A stretch of 64,000 nt of DNA from JAAUTT01 sp038213375. GTDB taxonomy: Bacteria; Bacteroidota; Bacteroidia; Bacteroidales; JAAUTT01. The stretch spans positions 38,850 to 102,849 of the forward strand of contig JBBQTB010000019.1 in the NCBI GenBank assembly GCA_038213375.1, in the 5' to 3' direction. The position numbers and the translations under genes were made by a program. Positions 1-8,965 of the stretch are shown here, piece by piece. The notes below the pieces were generated by a model. That model saw only the letters and a list, made by a program, of their open reading frames with translations, was not told where the DNA came from and made no database searches. The number at the start of each line of letters is the position of its first letter. Position 1 is the stretch's first letter.

Positions 1-578
1 CAAGCTTCCGAACCTCCTGCAAATATTACATGGGCTTTTCCTAACCTGATAATATTAAAAGCATCGACTATGGCATTATTACCTGATGCACAGGCCGATG
101 TGGTTACATAGCTTACTCCTCTGAGTTTGTAACGAATTGAGATTAGCCCGGCTGCCATATTGGAAATCATCTTTGTTATAAAAAACGGGCTAAAACGAGG
201 TGCATCAATGTTTTTACCGAATGCTAATACTTCCTCCTCAAATGTTTGAATACCTCCAATGCCTGTGCCCCAGATAACACCAAACCTACCCAAATCGGAT
301 TTTGTAAGATCGATTCCAGAATCTTTCAGACATTCGTCCATCACAGCCAGCGCGTATTGTGAGAAAGCGTCCATTTTGCGCGCTTCAGATTTTTCCATAA
401 AGTTAAGTGGGTCGAATGCTTTTAATTCTCCGGCAAATTTGGTCTTGAAAGGTGAAGGGTCGAATTTTGTTATCTGTGCAATACCACTTTTCCCAGTGAT
501 AAGACTTGTCCAAAAATCGTCTACCATATTACCGACGGGGGTTAACGCACCCATACCCGTTACTACAACTCTTTTCAT
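1..578 (-). CDS. fabF: Beta-ketoacyl-ACP synthase II (FabF), N-terminal part, cut by window edge
   Basis: Condensing enzyme of fatty acid elongation; it joins malonyl-ACP to a growing acyl-ACP in the cytoplasm. The reading frame starts at the ATG complementary to 576-578 (MKRVVVTGMGALTPVG) and runs off the window after about 192 residues. The nucleophile motif TSACASG is visible with its cysteine at residue 163, the position usual for FabF. The second half with the two catalytic histidines lies outside the window. It follows fabH on the same strand with a 43-base gap, so the two are probably cotranscribed. acpP, the common partner of fabF, is not on its upstream side here. Confidence 0.95.
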   Translation of the reverse strand, partial: MKRVVVTGMGALTPVGNMVDDFWTSLITGKSGIAQITKFDPSPFKTKFAGELKAFDPLNFMEKSEARKMDAFSQYALAVMDECLKDSGIDLTKSDLGRFGVIWGTGIGGIQTFEEEVLAFGKNIDAPRFSPFFITKMISNMAAGLISIRYKLRGVSYVTTSACASGNNAIVDAFNIIRLGKAHVIFAGGSEA

Positions 579-621
579 ATTTTATGTATTAAAATCTGTA
601 TTTCAAATTAATATTGCTCAT

Positions 622-1620
622 TTATTTGGAGTTATATGCCCATTTAAGATAAATGGAACCCCATGTATAACCTCCGCCAAACGTTGATAAAATAAGTTTG
701 TCATCTTTTTTTAGCGACTTTTCAAGTTCCCATAAACATAATGGTATGGTAGCAGCCGTGGTATTGCCGTATCGTTCAATATTTATCATTACTTTTTCTT
801 TTGGAATGCCCATACGTCGACCCACAGCGTCAATAATCCGGAGGTTGGCCTGATGGGGAACAAACCAGGCAAGGTCTTCAACATCAATTTGGTTCTTTTC
901 CATCATAGCAATTGAAACGTCGGCCATTTTCGATACGGCTATTTTGAAAACAGTCTTCCCATCCTGATACATAAAGTGTTCCTTAGCGTCTACAGTGGCA
1001 TGCGATGCAGGTTTTAATGATCCGCCGGCTTTGAGGTACAAAGAATCTTTTCCCGAACCATCGGCTTGTAAGATGTAATCCAAAACCCCAACTTCATCGG
1101 TAGTCGGCTCTAATATCATTGCTACCGCAGCATCGCCAAATAATATACAGGTTGATCGATCGGTGTAATCGGTAATAGATGACATTTTATCGGCTGCCAC
1201 TAAAAGGACTTTCTTGTACTTACCGCTTTCAATGAAATGCGCTGCAGTTTGTAATGTAAATAAAAAACCTGAACAGGCTGCACTAACATCAAATCCCCAA
1301 AAGTTTTTGATACCCGATTTTTCGGCGATGATACAAGCAGTAGAAGGAAAAGCCATATCAGGTGTGACGGTGGCTACAAGCACCAGGTCAATTTCTTCGG
1401 GTTTTACACCCATTTTGGATAATAGTTTCTTTGTTGCCTCGGCTCCCATATCGGAAGTAGCCAACCCTTCACCTTTTAAAATTCTACGTTCTTTGATTCC
1501 AACACGTTGCATAATCCATTCGTTGGAAGTATCAACCATACCACTTAACTCGTCGTTAGTTAATACATAATCGGGCAAAAATGCTTCAATACCCGTAATA
1601 GCTGCTCTAATTTTACTCAT
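622..1620 (-). CDS. fabH: Beta-ketoacyl-ACP synthase III (FabH)
   Basis: Starts fatty acid synthesis by condensing an acyl-CoA primer with malonyl-ACP. The 332-residue protein has the usual length and the full Cys-His-Asn triad: Cys116 in VSAACSGF, His256 in VPHQANLR and Asn286 in ERYGNTTAA. The C-terminal FGGGYTWGS motif is also typical. It is the first gene of a likely fabH-fabF pair. No strong promoter is seen in the 413 bases upstream, though a -7-like TACTTTTG sits on the minus strand at 1752-1759. The primer preference (acetyl or branched chain) cannot be read from the sequence. Confidence 0.95.
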   Translation of the reverse strand: MSKIRAAITGIEAFLPDYVLTNDELSGMVDTSNEWIMQRVGIKERRILKGEGLATSDMGAEATKKLLSKMGVKPEEIDLVLVATVTPDMAFPSTACIIAEKSGIKNFWGFDVSAACSGFLFTLQTAAHFIESGKYKKVLLVAADKMSSITDYTDRSTCILFGDAAVAMILEPTTDEVGVLDYILQADGSGKDSLYLKAGGSLKPASHATVDAKEHFMYQDGKTVFKIAVSKMADVSIAMMEKNQIDVEDLAWFVPHQANLRIIDAVGRRMGIPKEKVMINIERYGNTTAATIPLCLWELEKSLKKDDKLILSTFGGGYTWGSIYLKWAYNSK

Positions 1621-2033
1621 TCATATGATGTGTTAAATTGATAAAATGGCTATCTACTATGTGTTATGTAATTATAATACGTGTATATAACCCGAAAAAA
1701 TAAATGACCATTTTTTTTCGTTGGCCTTAATTCCTACAACAAATAACCATGCAAAAGTAGGCAAATGAAATTGGTTAATGTTGAATCATACCAATTTTAA
1801 AATTAATTTTCGTCAATTTCAAGATTGGTATATTATGTAAATCAGCATAATGCATTCAGTAAGAAATAAAATCGCTATACGTTTTATTCTTAAAAGCCAT
1901 TTTATATTCGCCAGTTAAGCCGATCAAGTTAAAGAGTAGTTTTTAAACCAATTGATCGTGATTTGTTAAAATATTTTTAAAAAAGAAATCTACATTGCCG
2001 GAATTGTTACGTTTTAAAAACAAACAAAAGATT
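1621..2033. other. Intergenic stretch with no gene seen
   Basis: The 413 bases between fabH and the DUF4337-like gene hold no convincing reading frame. A minus-strand TACTTTTG at 1752-1759 could be the -7 box for fabH, but no matching -33 TTTG lies about 19 bases further upstream. An 8-base inverted repeat (ATACCAAT at 1788-1795, ATTGGTAT at 1824-1831) with a 28-base spacer is present and may be chance in such AT-rich DNA. Confidence 0.4.
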
Positions 2034-2576
2034 CTATTTTATAAAGAGAAAAAAGCCATCAAGAAAGTAAAACACCCCTATAACACCAATGGCCATACTT
2101 AGATACCAGACAGGTTTCTTCTTCATCAATCCGGCAATTGACGATAAAAGAATAGTAACCTGCAGGAAAATAACTGCAATTCCAAACTTGTCGCCATGCG
2201 TTTTGCAATCATCGCGATCCTTTTCGAAGGCTTCGGCACCCGCCTTAATCTCTACTTTGTCTTGCTCGTACTGTTGTAACTTCTTATCGTAATTATCAAT
2301 TTTTGTCTGGTAGTTTGCAACTTCCTCCTTGGAATTAGCCGACTTAGATACAATTTCTTTCTGAAGCTCAAAATTATCCTTCTGATTCTCGAATATATAG
2401 CTTTTAATACTTTTTGCCTGGTAACGAGACCATTCGTTGGCTGCTTTGGTTTGATTTAAAAGAGCTTTACTACCATACCCACCTCCCTTAAAAGTTGCTA
2501 AGGTGGCACATACTGCAAAAATAACGGTCGATAACGCTAAAAAATTAAGCCACTTTTCTTTTTTATCTTCTGCCAT
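2034..2576 (-). CDS. DUF4337-like membrane protein
   Basis: A 180-residue protein of unknown function. It has a membrane helix near residues 10-28, a charged and probably coiled-coil middle (about 45-125, rich in Lys, Glu and Gln) and two more helices at about 131-150 and 156-176. This plan, with the GGGYGSKALLNQTKAANEW stretch after the first helix, matches the DUF4337 family as I remember it. It stands alone, 413 bases upstream of fabH on the same strand, with its back to the candidate small RNA region. No catalytic motif is visible. Confidence 0.75.
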   Translation of the reverse strand: MAEDKKEKWLNFLALSTVIFAVCATLATFKGGGYGSKALLNQTKAANEWSRYQAKSIKSYIFENQKDNFELQKEIVSKSANSKEEVANYQTKIDNYDKKLQQYEQDKVEIKAGAEAFEKDRDDCKTHGDKFGIAVIFLQVTILLSSIAGLMKKKPVWYLSMAIGVIGVFYFLDGFFLFIK

Positions 2577-2802
2577 GATGAATAAGTTTTATACAAATGC
2601 AAACATAGTAAAAACCCTGAAAAGATGCATTCTTCTAAAGATAAAAATCACGAATATTGCATCCAGCCCAATCCTAATGAGGGTTCTGATTATGGTGTTT
2701 ATGTAATAGGTAACATTGGTCACCTATTAAGAGTAATCAACTTCATTAGAAATCAGTAACCAATCTCATTATTAACTATCACTAGTTACCTTTTTTCGAG
2801 TG

Positions 2803-2972
2803 TATATTTGTATGGAAGATTTGAAACAATAAATTTAATAACGAGTATAAGAAAATAAGGAACACATTTTTCAATTAAACCGACGTGATGTCGCTTTTTA
2901 TAGGTAGTAGTTTTAATTTTAGGTAATTTTAGGGTTTTCTCCGGGGATAGAGGTATCTCCGGAGTTTTTTTT
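2803..2972 (+). ncRNA. Candidate small RNA, copy 1, with intrinsic terminator
   Basis: A TATATTTG box (2803-2810) is followed about 160 bases later by a strong terminator: an 11-bp stem (2939-2949 with 2954-2964, one G.U pair, loop GAGG) and eight Ts (2965-2972). There is no reading frame in between. The 40-odd bases before and into the stem, starting TAGTAGTTTTAATTTTAGG at 2905, recur almost unchanged at 46658 with the same box-to-terminator distance. A small hairpin, CGAC-GTGAT-GTCG, sits at 2881-2893. I infer a roughly 160-nt transcript with a conserved 3' module and a variable 5' half. A -33 element is not clear, so the promoter is the weak part of the call. Confidence 0.55.
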
Positions 2973-3188
2973 GCGTTTAAATAATAAGTCTATTTTGAAA
3001 AATCATATTACCTCTAAATGCCCTCAAAAGTACTTTTGTTTTAATCTGAATTCCTTGTTTTTCCTTTAGGGTTCACGAAAAAAACACTAAAATTCAGAAA
3101 ATCTACTTTTGGGAATAGGCTCAATTATATTTCGAGCAACGAACATCTATAATTTCATAAAAATTCATCATCCTTCATACAATTATAG
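2973..3188. other. Intergenic stretch between the candidate small RNA and the regulator promoter
   Basis: These AT-rich bases hold no reading frame, hairpin or repeat that I can support. With the candidate small RNA before it and the promoter at 3189-3217 after it, this accounts for the 681-base gap between the DUF4337-like gene and the regulator gene. Confidence 0.4.
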
Positions 3189-3217
3189 TTGTGCTAAGCG
3201 TACATTTTTTATATTTG
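3189..3217 (+). promoter_or_regulatory. Promoter of the membrane-spanning regulator gene
   Basis: TTG at 3189-3191 and TATATTTG at 3210-3217 are separated by 18 bases, matching the Bacteroidota sigma-ABfr pattern. Transcription would begin near 3222 and leave a leader of about 35 bases before the ATG at 3258. Confidence 0.55.
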
Positions 3218-3257
3218 TTGACGTATTAAATGGACTGAAAAAAATTGCATTACGTCG

Positions 3258-5819
3258 ATGAATCGTATTTTTACAAAATTATTTTTGATTACAATTCTAG
3301 TTCTGTTAAACGGAACTGGTTCTCTTTTTGCATTTGACGAAATTTCACCGAAACCATATAACGAGTGCATCTTTGTTATCTCCAACTATTCAGGAGTCGA
3401 CGCTAATGTTTCCGAAAGCCGGTCCATAAAGGAGTTGCTTGAATTGAATATTGACGGATTTCGTTTTAACCTTGAATGGGGTAAAAAGCAAAATCAGTTG
3501 ATGTTAAAAACTGCTTCAGGTAGTATGCTGGATTTTTTTGAGGTATTGAGGCAAATAAAATCCAAACTGGATAGTAACCCACAGAAAGTCCTTACTTTAT
3601 TCCTCGACTTCAATGTTAATGTAAATGAATTAACTGCCATATTTGAAAATGTCGGATTACTTCCGTATTTATACCAGCATGACTCTTATACCGGTTGGCC
3701 TTCAATAAAATCGATGGTGGAGGATAATAAGCGGTTGATTGTGTTTTCGATGCAGGAGCATCGCACTAGTCCGGATTGGGTTCATTATGTTTGGAATTAT
3801 GCGGTGGAACCTTATTTTTCGTTGCTTGAAGCTCCTGATTTTATTGGGGAGTTTTTAAAAGGCGATCCCAAAAACGATTTATTGATTTATAACGAATATA
3901 ATTTCCCTGCCAAGTACCTTTCATCAGGAAAGGTTGTATTTGATAGCAATCAAAATCCATATTTAATTGAACATATAAAAAATATCTGGAGCCGAACCGG
4001 TAAAACACCCAACTTTATAATGCTTGATTCATACCAATTATGGGTAAGAGCAGTATTGAGCAGACTTAATAATTTTATAACTCTTAATGGAACCGTTACA
4101 TTTAATGCGCAATTACTAAATTATGTGAATTGGGAAGGGCGAAACAGCCTAACCAGCGGAAAGTTTTGCTTCCCTGTAGGTCCTGGGGATAACCTCACGT
4201 TAACGCCTAAAAGCCCTGGTTACCGGTTTAAACCGGCATCAATAACATTAGAGGAACCAACCCATAATAAGGTTCAGCATTTTGTGGCCACTCCAATTGA
4301 AGTGAACGAAAACCTTGAAGCTCATTATCCTTTTGATCATAACGCCTTTGATAAAAGTAGTAATAACCTCGATGGCAGTTGTGTTGGTGTTAAATTTACC
4401 AGGGATCCGGAAAGGGATTTTGTGGCATGGTTTGACGGTAAAAGCCATATAGTGTTACCTAAAGCCGAAGAGTTTAGGATTCGCGATCATGATTTTACTG
4501 TGTCTGCATGGATAAAAATCGAGAAATACCTTGTTAATAAACCTGATTATTGTATTATCGGAACACCCAATAACTCCTATCAGGAGGGAATTCATTTGCT
4601 TATCAGGGATACTCGCCCGTATTTTGGGTTTTACAGCAACGATTTAGCTGGCAAAACTTTGATTGAAGCCAACAGATGGTATCACTTGGTTTGGCGTTAT
4701 TACAAGCTCAACGGCGAACAAGCTATATTTGTCGATGGTAAACTTGATAGTCGTTCTCTGGGACACCCGTCTTACAAAGGGAGAGATAAATTGTTTGTTG
4801 GGGTAGCCGGTTTTAGTTGGGCATCAAACATGTATGGATCCATTGATAATCTTACAATTTGGTCCAGGGCTCTGGGTAACGAAGAGATATGGAGCCTAAG
4901 CAAGGGGATTATTGAAATTATTCCTGATAAAAATATTTTTCACCGCTATCCTTTTATTGTCGCCATTTTAATTGGCATTTCCGTTTTATTGCTAATTGTT
5001 GGTTTATTTCTTTTAAGTAAGCGGTTCCGTGTAAAGAAAAAAATCAGTTTTTCCGGCAAAATTGATGAACAAATGCAAGAAAGTTCGCTGTCTCCTGAAA
5101 AAAACTATATCCAATTATTTGGTGATTTTAAAATTATTAATAAAATTGGAGTAGATATTACCGATCAATTTACGCCGAAAATAAAACATTTATTTTTATT
5201 GATTCTATTATTTTCGCAGCGCAATAAAAAGGGCATTTCAACCAAAGAACTATCAGAAATTCTGTGGCCAAATTATTCTTATCAAAACACCAAAAATAGC
5301 CGTGGTGTTACCATTCGAAAACTTCGCATTATTCTTGAATCGATGGATAAGGTGGAGATTATTTTTAATATTGATAATTGGTCCATAAAGTTTTCAGGGG
5401 ATGTATACTGCGATTATCTGGAATGCCTTAAACTTTTAAATCATTCAAAGGAGGACGATCTGAATTTTTATGCACATTTCTATCAGATAGTTCAACATGG
5501 TGAAATATTTAATGATGAATCCCACGATTGGTTAGACGATTTCAAAGGATATATTGCCAATAATGTTGTTGATATTCTTATGAAGTTTATCTTGAAGCTT
5601 AATATGGATAAAGACAGTGATTTTATTATTAAATTGGCTGATCGCATCCTTGTGGCCGATTCAGTGAACGATCAGGCGTTAGGTTATAAACTAAAAGTGT
5701 TGGTAAAGCAAAACAACTATAAGTTAGCACGTTTTACTTATGAACGATTTGTTGCAACCTATTCTGACATGTATGGTGAAAAATTCTCTACTTCCTTTGA
5801 TTCGATCGTCTCCTTATAA
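3258..5819 (+). CDS. Membrane-spanning regulator: pseudo-PI-PLC and LamG sensor, SARP/OmpR-like output
   Basis: An 853-residue protein with a signal sequence (about 1-26), a PI-PLC X-like domain (about 32-185), a LamG/jelly-roll domain (about 352-545), one membrane helix (about 565-587), a winged-helix domain (about 618-712) and a helical BTAD-like tail (715-850). The PLC fold is suggested by the spacing of SRSIKELLELNIDGFRFNL, QKVLTLFLDF, LLPYLYQHD, WPSIKSMVEDNKRLIVFS. The two catalytic histidines expected in THNSY- and CHG-like motifs are absent, so it is probably a binding module and not an enzyme. The winged helix (ISTKELSEILWPN, then RGVTIRKLRIIL) resembles SARP/OmpR DNA-binding domains. 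I infer that it senses a periplasmic ligand and controls transcription without a phosphorelay. The redox cluster 200 bases downstream is the obvious candidate target. It has its own promoter at 3189-3217. Confidence 0.75.
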   Translation: MNRIFTKLFLITILVLLNGTGSLFAFDEISPKPYNECIFVISNYSGVDANVSESRSIKELLELNIDGFRFNLEWGKKQNQLMLKTASGSMLDFFEVLRQIKSKLDSNPQKVLTLFLDFNVNVNELTAIFENVGLLPYLYQHDSYTGWPSIKSMVEDNKRLIVFSMQEHRTSPDWVHYVWNYAVEPYFSLLEAPDFIGEFLKGDPKNDLLIYNEYNFPAKYLSSGKVVFDSNQNPYLIEHIKNIWSRTGKTPNFIMLDSYQLWVRAVLSRLNNFITLNGTVTFNAQLLNYVNWEGRNSLTSGKFCFPVGPGDNLTLTPKSPGYRFKPASITLEEPTHNKVQHFVATPIEVNENLEAHYPFDHNAFDKSSNNLDGSCVGVKFTRDPERDFVAWFDGKSHIVLPKAEEFRIRDHDFTVSAWIKIEKYLVNKPDYCIIGTPNNSYQEGIHLLIRDTRPYFGFYSNDLAGKTLIEANRWYHLVWRYYKLNGEQAIFVDGKLDSRSLGHPSYKGRDKLFVGVAGFSWASNMYGSIDNLTIWSRALGNEEIWSLSKGIIEIIPDKNIFHRYPFIVAILIGISVLLLIVGLFLLSKRFRVKKKISFSGKIDEQMQESSLSPEKNYIQLFGDFKIINKIGVDITDQFTPKIKHLFLLILLFSQRNKKGISTKELSEILWPNYSYQNTKNSRGVTIRKLRIILESMDKVEIIFNIDNWSIKFSGDVYCDYLECLKLLNHSKEDDLNFYAHFYQIVQHGEIFNDESHDWLDDFKGYIANNVVDILMKFILKLNMDKDSDFIIKLADRILVADSVNDQALGYKLKVLVKQNNYKLARFTYERFVATYSDMYGEKFSTSFDSIVSL

Positions 5820-6020
5820 TTTATATTAATTCTTAATTCGATTGTTTTAACTACATAATATAATAATTATCAATTTTTTAACTTCTATATAGAAGACTTA
5901 TTTTGTTCAATTAACCCATAAATTAACCCGCAACTAATCGATTTGTAAGTTCGAAGTAACGGTATACTAATAGTTCAAAGTTAACTTTCGGATAAATAAT
6001 TAGTATCGTTTTCAAAAACT

Positions 6021-7562
6021 ATGAAGAAACTGGTTAAACTGTTCAAACGGGTATTCTCGAAAAAAAGAATGATTACCTGGATAATTATTGGTACCGTTGT
6101 AGGTTGCATTTTGTTATTTAAAATCAGCGACAAGGCAATTAAATATACTTCAACCGATGATTATTGCATATCGTGTCACATTCATCCGCAAGCCGACCAG
6201 AGTTGGAAGCTTTCTCCACATCATAAAAACCGGTCCGGGGTTTCGGCTCATTGTGTTGATTGTCATCTGCCCCCTAAAGATCATGGCTACTTGTTAGGCA
6301 AGATAAAGCATGGTTTGAAAGATGCTTATGGTTTTTATTTTAAGGATAGTGCCAAAATTAACTGGGTAGAGAAAAGGACTCTCGAAAAAGCCAAAGAGTT
6401 TGTATATGAGGAATCCTGTCTCAAATGTCATCAAAATCTTTTTCCGGTATCCTTGTCCACCAATGGATCGAATGCGCATTTGTCATATCTATCCAACAAG
6501 GAAAATCTATCATGCATAAATTGTCACTTAAACGTAGGGCATTTTGATAAAAATTCAAAACACGAACACAACACTAATTTTGGTGTGAATGCAAGTGAAA
6601 GTAAGGAAATGTATGCTGAACCTACTCAGGTTGAGCGATTCGAAAATTTTGTTGAAAAAATTCCTGGTTCTGGTATATCGTTTAATATGGTTGCCATACC
6701 TGAAGGGACATTTACCATGGGTAGTCCAAAGGATGAGCCATTAAGACGCTCCGATGAAGGGCCTATGCATAAAGTGAAGGTTTCCAAATTCTGGATGGGT
6801 AAAGTTGAAGTAAGTTGGGATGAATATCTGGCTTTCTTTAAAGCAACTTCATCACAGGGGAGAACTGGAGGAGAGAATTTAAAAGTAAAGAATGTGGATG
6901 CAATATCCGGTCCCACTCCGCCATGGGGTGCGCCCGATCAGGGATGGGGTAAAGGATCACGTCCGGCAATTACGATGACATGGCACGCTGCTGATGTTTA
7001 TTGTAAGTGGTTGTCGAAAGTAACAGGTAAAAAATATCGTTTACCAACCGAAGCCGAATGGGAATATGCCTGTCGCGGAGGCACCAAATCACCCTATTTC
7101 TTTGAAGGAAATCCTAAGAAATTTACTTCGCAGGGTTTCTTTCGAAGGATAATTGGTCCAGATACTGCAAACATAAACTCGATGGTAGTTTATAAAGAAA
7201 ACAGTCCGTCAAAGACTCAGGCACCAGATGCCGTAAAAGCAAATCCGTTTGGTTTGAAAAATATGCTGGGAAATGTGGCTGAATTCTGTTCCGATTATTT
7301 TTCACCGGATTTTTATAAAACTGCAAAAGGTAAAGAAATGATTAACCCCAAAGGTCCGCAAATGGGTAGCGAGCATGTTATAAGAGGCGGTTCATTTAAA
7401 AGTGATGCCAAGGATGCACGAAGCGCTGCCCGCGATTTTACGAAAACGAAAGCTTGGTTGGTTACAGACCCTCAGATGCCTAAGAGTATTTGGTGGTATT
7501 CCGATTGTGTAGATATTGGATTCAGGGTTGTGTGTGAAGCAGATGAAAATATTGGAAAATAA
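6021..7562 (+). CDS. Tetraheme NapC/NrfH-type cytochrome c fused to an FGE/SUMF1-like domain
   Basis: A 513-residue fusion. Residues 1-185 look like a NapC/NirT/NrfH quinol dehydrogenase: a membrane anchor (about 17-34) and four CxxCH heme sites at Cys49, Cys78, Cys133 and Cys165. Residues about 217-505 are a formylglycine-generating-enzyme-like domain, shown by FNMVAIPEGTFTMGS, YRLPTEAEWEYACRGG, GLKNMLGNVAEFCSDY, VIRGGSF and GFRVV. The paired active-site cysteines of true FGE near the C-terminus are missing; the matching stretch reads GGSFKSDAKDARSAARDF. It is therefore unlikely to make formylglycine and may bind a ligand or partner. The cytochrome half could pass electrons between the quinone pool and the exported oxidoreductases encoded next. 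First gene of the run that ends at 14773. Confidence 0.85.
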   Translation: MKKLVKLFKRVFSKKRMITWIIIGTVVGCILLFKISDKAIKYTSTDDYCISCHIHPQADQSWKLSPHHKNRSGVSAHCVDCHLPPKDHGYLLGKIKHGLKDAYGFYFKDSAKINWVEKRTLEKAKEFVYEESCLKCHQNLFPVSLSTNGSNAHLSYLSNKENLSCINCHLNVGHFDKNSKHEHNTNFGVNASESKEMYAEPTQVERFENFVEKIPGSGISFNMVAIPEGTFTMGSPKDEPLRRSDEGPMHKVKVSKFWMGKVEVSWDEYLAFFKATSSQGRTGGENLKVKNVDAISGPTPPWGAPDQGWGKGSRPAITMTWHAADVYCKWLSKVTGKKYRLPTEAEWEYACRGGTKSPYFFEGNPKKFTSQGFFRRIIGPDTANINSMVVYKENSPSKTQAPDAVKANPFGLKNMLGNVAEFCSDYFSPDFYKTAKGKEMINPKGPQMGSEHVIRGGSFKSDAKDARSAARDFTKTKAWLVTDPQMPKSIWWYSDCVDIGFRVVCEADENIGK

Positions 7563-7576
7563 TACGATAAATTAGT

Positions 7577-8926
7577 ATGGAAGCAAATTCGAAAAATATT
7601 GATAGAAGGAAGTTTTTAGAATCTACGGCGCTTGCCGGTATGGGAGTTATTGGTGCTGGCATGGTTCTCGCATCATGCAAAAAGACGTTGGATAATAAGG
7701 CATTGGCTCTTCCTCCCATCATGAAAGGCGCTCCCAAAGGGAAAAAACTCAGAGCAGGATTAATAGGAGCCGGTAATCGCGGTACAGGAGCCGCTTTAAA
7801 TTTTATTAGTTGCGGACCCGATTTGGAAATTGTGGCATTGGCTGACGTTTTTCAGGATAAGGTTGACAATTGCCGTGAGCGATTTGCCAAATACAAAATG
7901 AATATTCCGGCAGAAAAATGTTTTGTTGGTTTCGATGGATATAAAAAATTGATGGCATTGGATGATGTTGATGTCGTAATTTTGGCAACACCACCGCAAT
8001 TTCGTCCGGAGCATTTCGAAGAAGCCGTGAGAACCAACAAACATATTTTCATGGAAAAACCAGTGGCTGTTGATCCTGTCGGAATTCGTTCCATTATTGC
8101 TACTGCAAAAAAGGCACAAGCACTTGGACTGAACGTTGTTACAGGAACACAGCGTCGTCATCAGGAAGATTATATTGAAACTTATAAGCAGGTTGCTAAC
8201 GGGGCAATTGGCCAGATAACATCGGCAAAAGCATATTGGAACCAGGCACACGTTTGGTTTCGTACCCGCGAAGAAGGATGGTCGGATATGGAATATATGA
8301 TTCGGAACTGGAATAATTTCTGCTGGTTATGCGGCGATCACATACTTGATACTCATGTTCACAACATCGATGTTATTAACTGGTTTTTAGGAAAGCATCC
8401 TGAGACTGCCATTGGTTACGGTGGCCGTCACCGCAGGGTAACAGGTGATCAGTACGATTTTTTTAGTATCGATTTCGATTATGGAAACGGCGTATTCTCG
8501 CATAGCATGAGTCGTCAAATTGATGGTTGCTCCAATGAAACCGGTGAAATGGTAGTTGGTACAAAAGGCTATACCAATTGCCGGAATTTTATCTGGAATC
8601 TGGATGGTTCAGTAAAATGGGAATTTAAATATCCAAATGACGAAAACGGCAATCCGATGAGCCAAATAAAAATACCGGGGTATGCTCAGGAGCACATGCA
8701 CCTGGTACATGCCATTCGCACCGGAAATTATGTAAACGAAGCGGAACAAACTGCCATATCTACGCTCACAGCCATTATGGGCAGAACCGCTGCATATACC
8801 GGAAAAAAAATCACCTGGGATGAAATCTTTAAATCGGACATGGATCTGGGGCCTTCAAAAATCGAATTTGGTGCTGTTGACATGAAGTTTGAAGTGCCTA
8901 TTCCGGGAACACCTGTTAATGTATAA
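7577..8926 (+). CDS. Tat-exported Gfo/Idh/MocA-family oxidoreductase, putative lipoprotein
   Basis: A 449-residue NAD(P)-dependent sugar or polyol oxidoreductase-like protein. The N-terminus has a twin-arginine pattern (RRKFLESTALAG, 10-21) ending in a lipobox (LASC, Cys34), so it is probably exported folded and anchored as a lipoprotein. The Rossmann motif GAGNRG is at 64-69 and the family EKP motif at 160-162. The C-terminal half is the usual Gfo/Idh substrate domain, with GDHILDTHVHNIDVINWFLG as a likely catalytic segment. It lies 14 bases after the cytochrome-FGE gene. The substrate is unknown. Tat export fits enzymes that carry a tightly bound nucleotide, as in glucose-fructose oxidoreductase. 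Confidence 0.9.
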   Translation: MEANSKNIDRRKFLESTALAGMGVIGAGMVLASCKKTLDNKALALPPIMKGAPKGKKLRAGLIGAGNRGTGAALNFISCGPDLEIVALADVFQDKVDNCRERFAKYKMNIPAEKCFVGFDGYKKLMALDDVDVVILATPPQFRPEHFEEAVRTNKHIFMEKPVAVDPVGIRSIIATAKKAQALGLNVVTGTQRRHQEDYIETYKQVANGAIGQITSAKAYWNQAHVWFRTREEGWSDMEYMIRNWNNFCWLCGDHILDTHVHNIDVINWFLGKHPETAIGYGGRHRRVTGDQYDFFSIDFDYGNGVFSHSMSRQIDGCSNETGEMVVGTKGYTNCRNFIWNLDGSVKWEFKYPNDENGNPMSQIKIPGYAQEHMHLVHAIRTGNYVNEAEQTAISTLTAIMGRTAAYTGKKITWDEIFKSDMDLGPSKIEFGAVDMKFEVPIPGTPVNV

Positions 8927-8965
8927 TAATTAACAACTTTATATTTTTTACTTAAAACTAACATT

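Noticed and set aside
259..687. Plus-strand frame of 142 codons over fabF/fabH
   Set aside because: It is antisense to two well-conserved genes and has no family-like features.
1788..1831. 8-base inverted repeat upstream of fabH, as a FapR-like operator
   Set aside because: The 28-base spacer is too long for a typical operator and no fatty-acid regulator is near.
7796..8251. Minus-strand frame of 151 codons
   Set aside because: It lies antisense within the Gfo/Idh gene, is Cys/Asn-rich and shows no motif.
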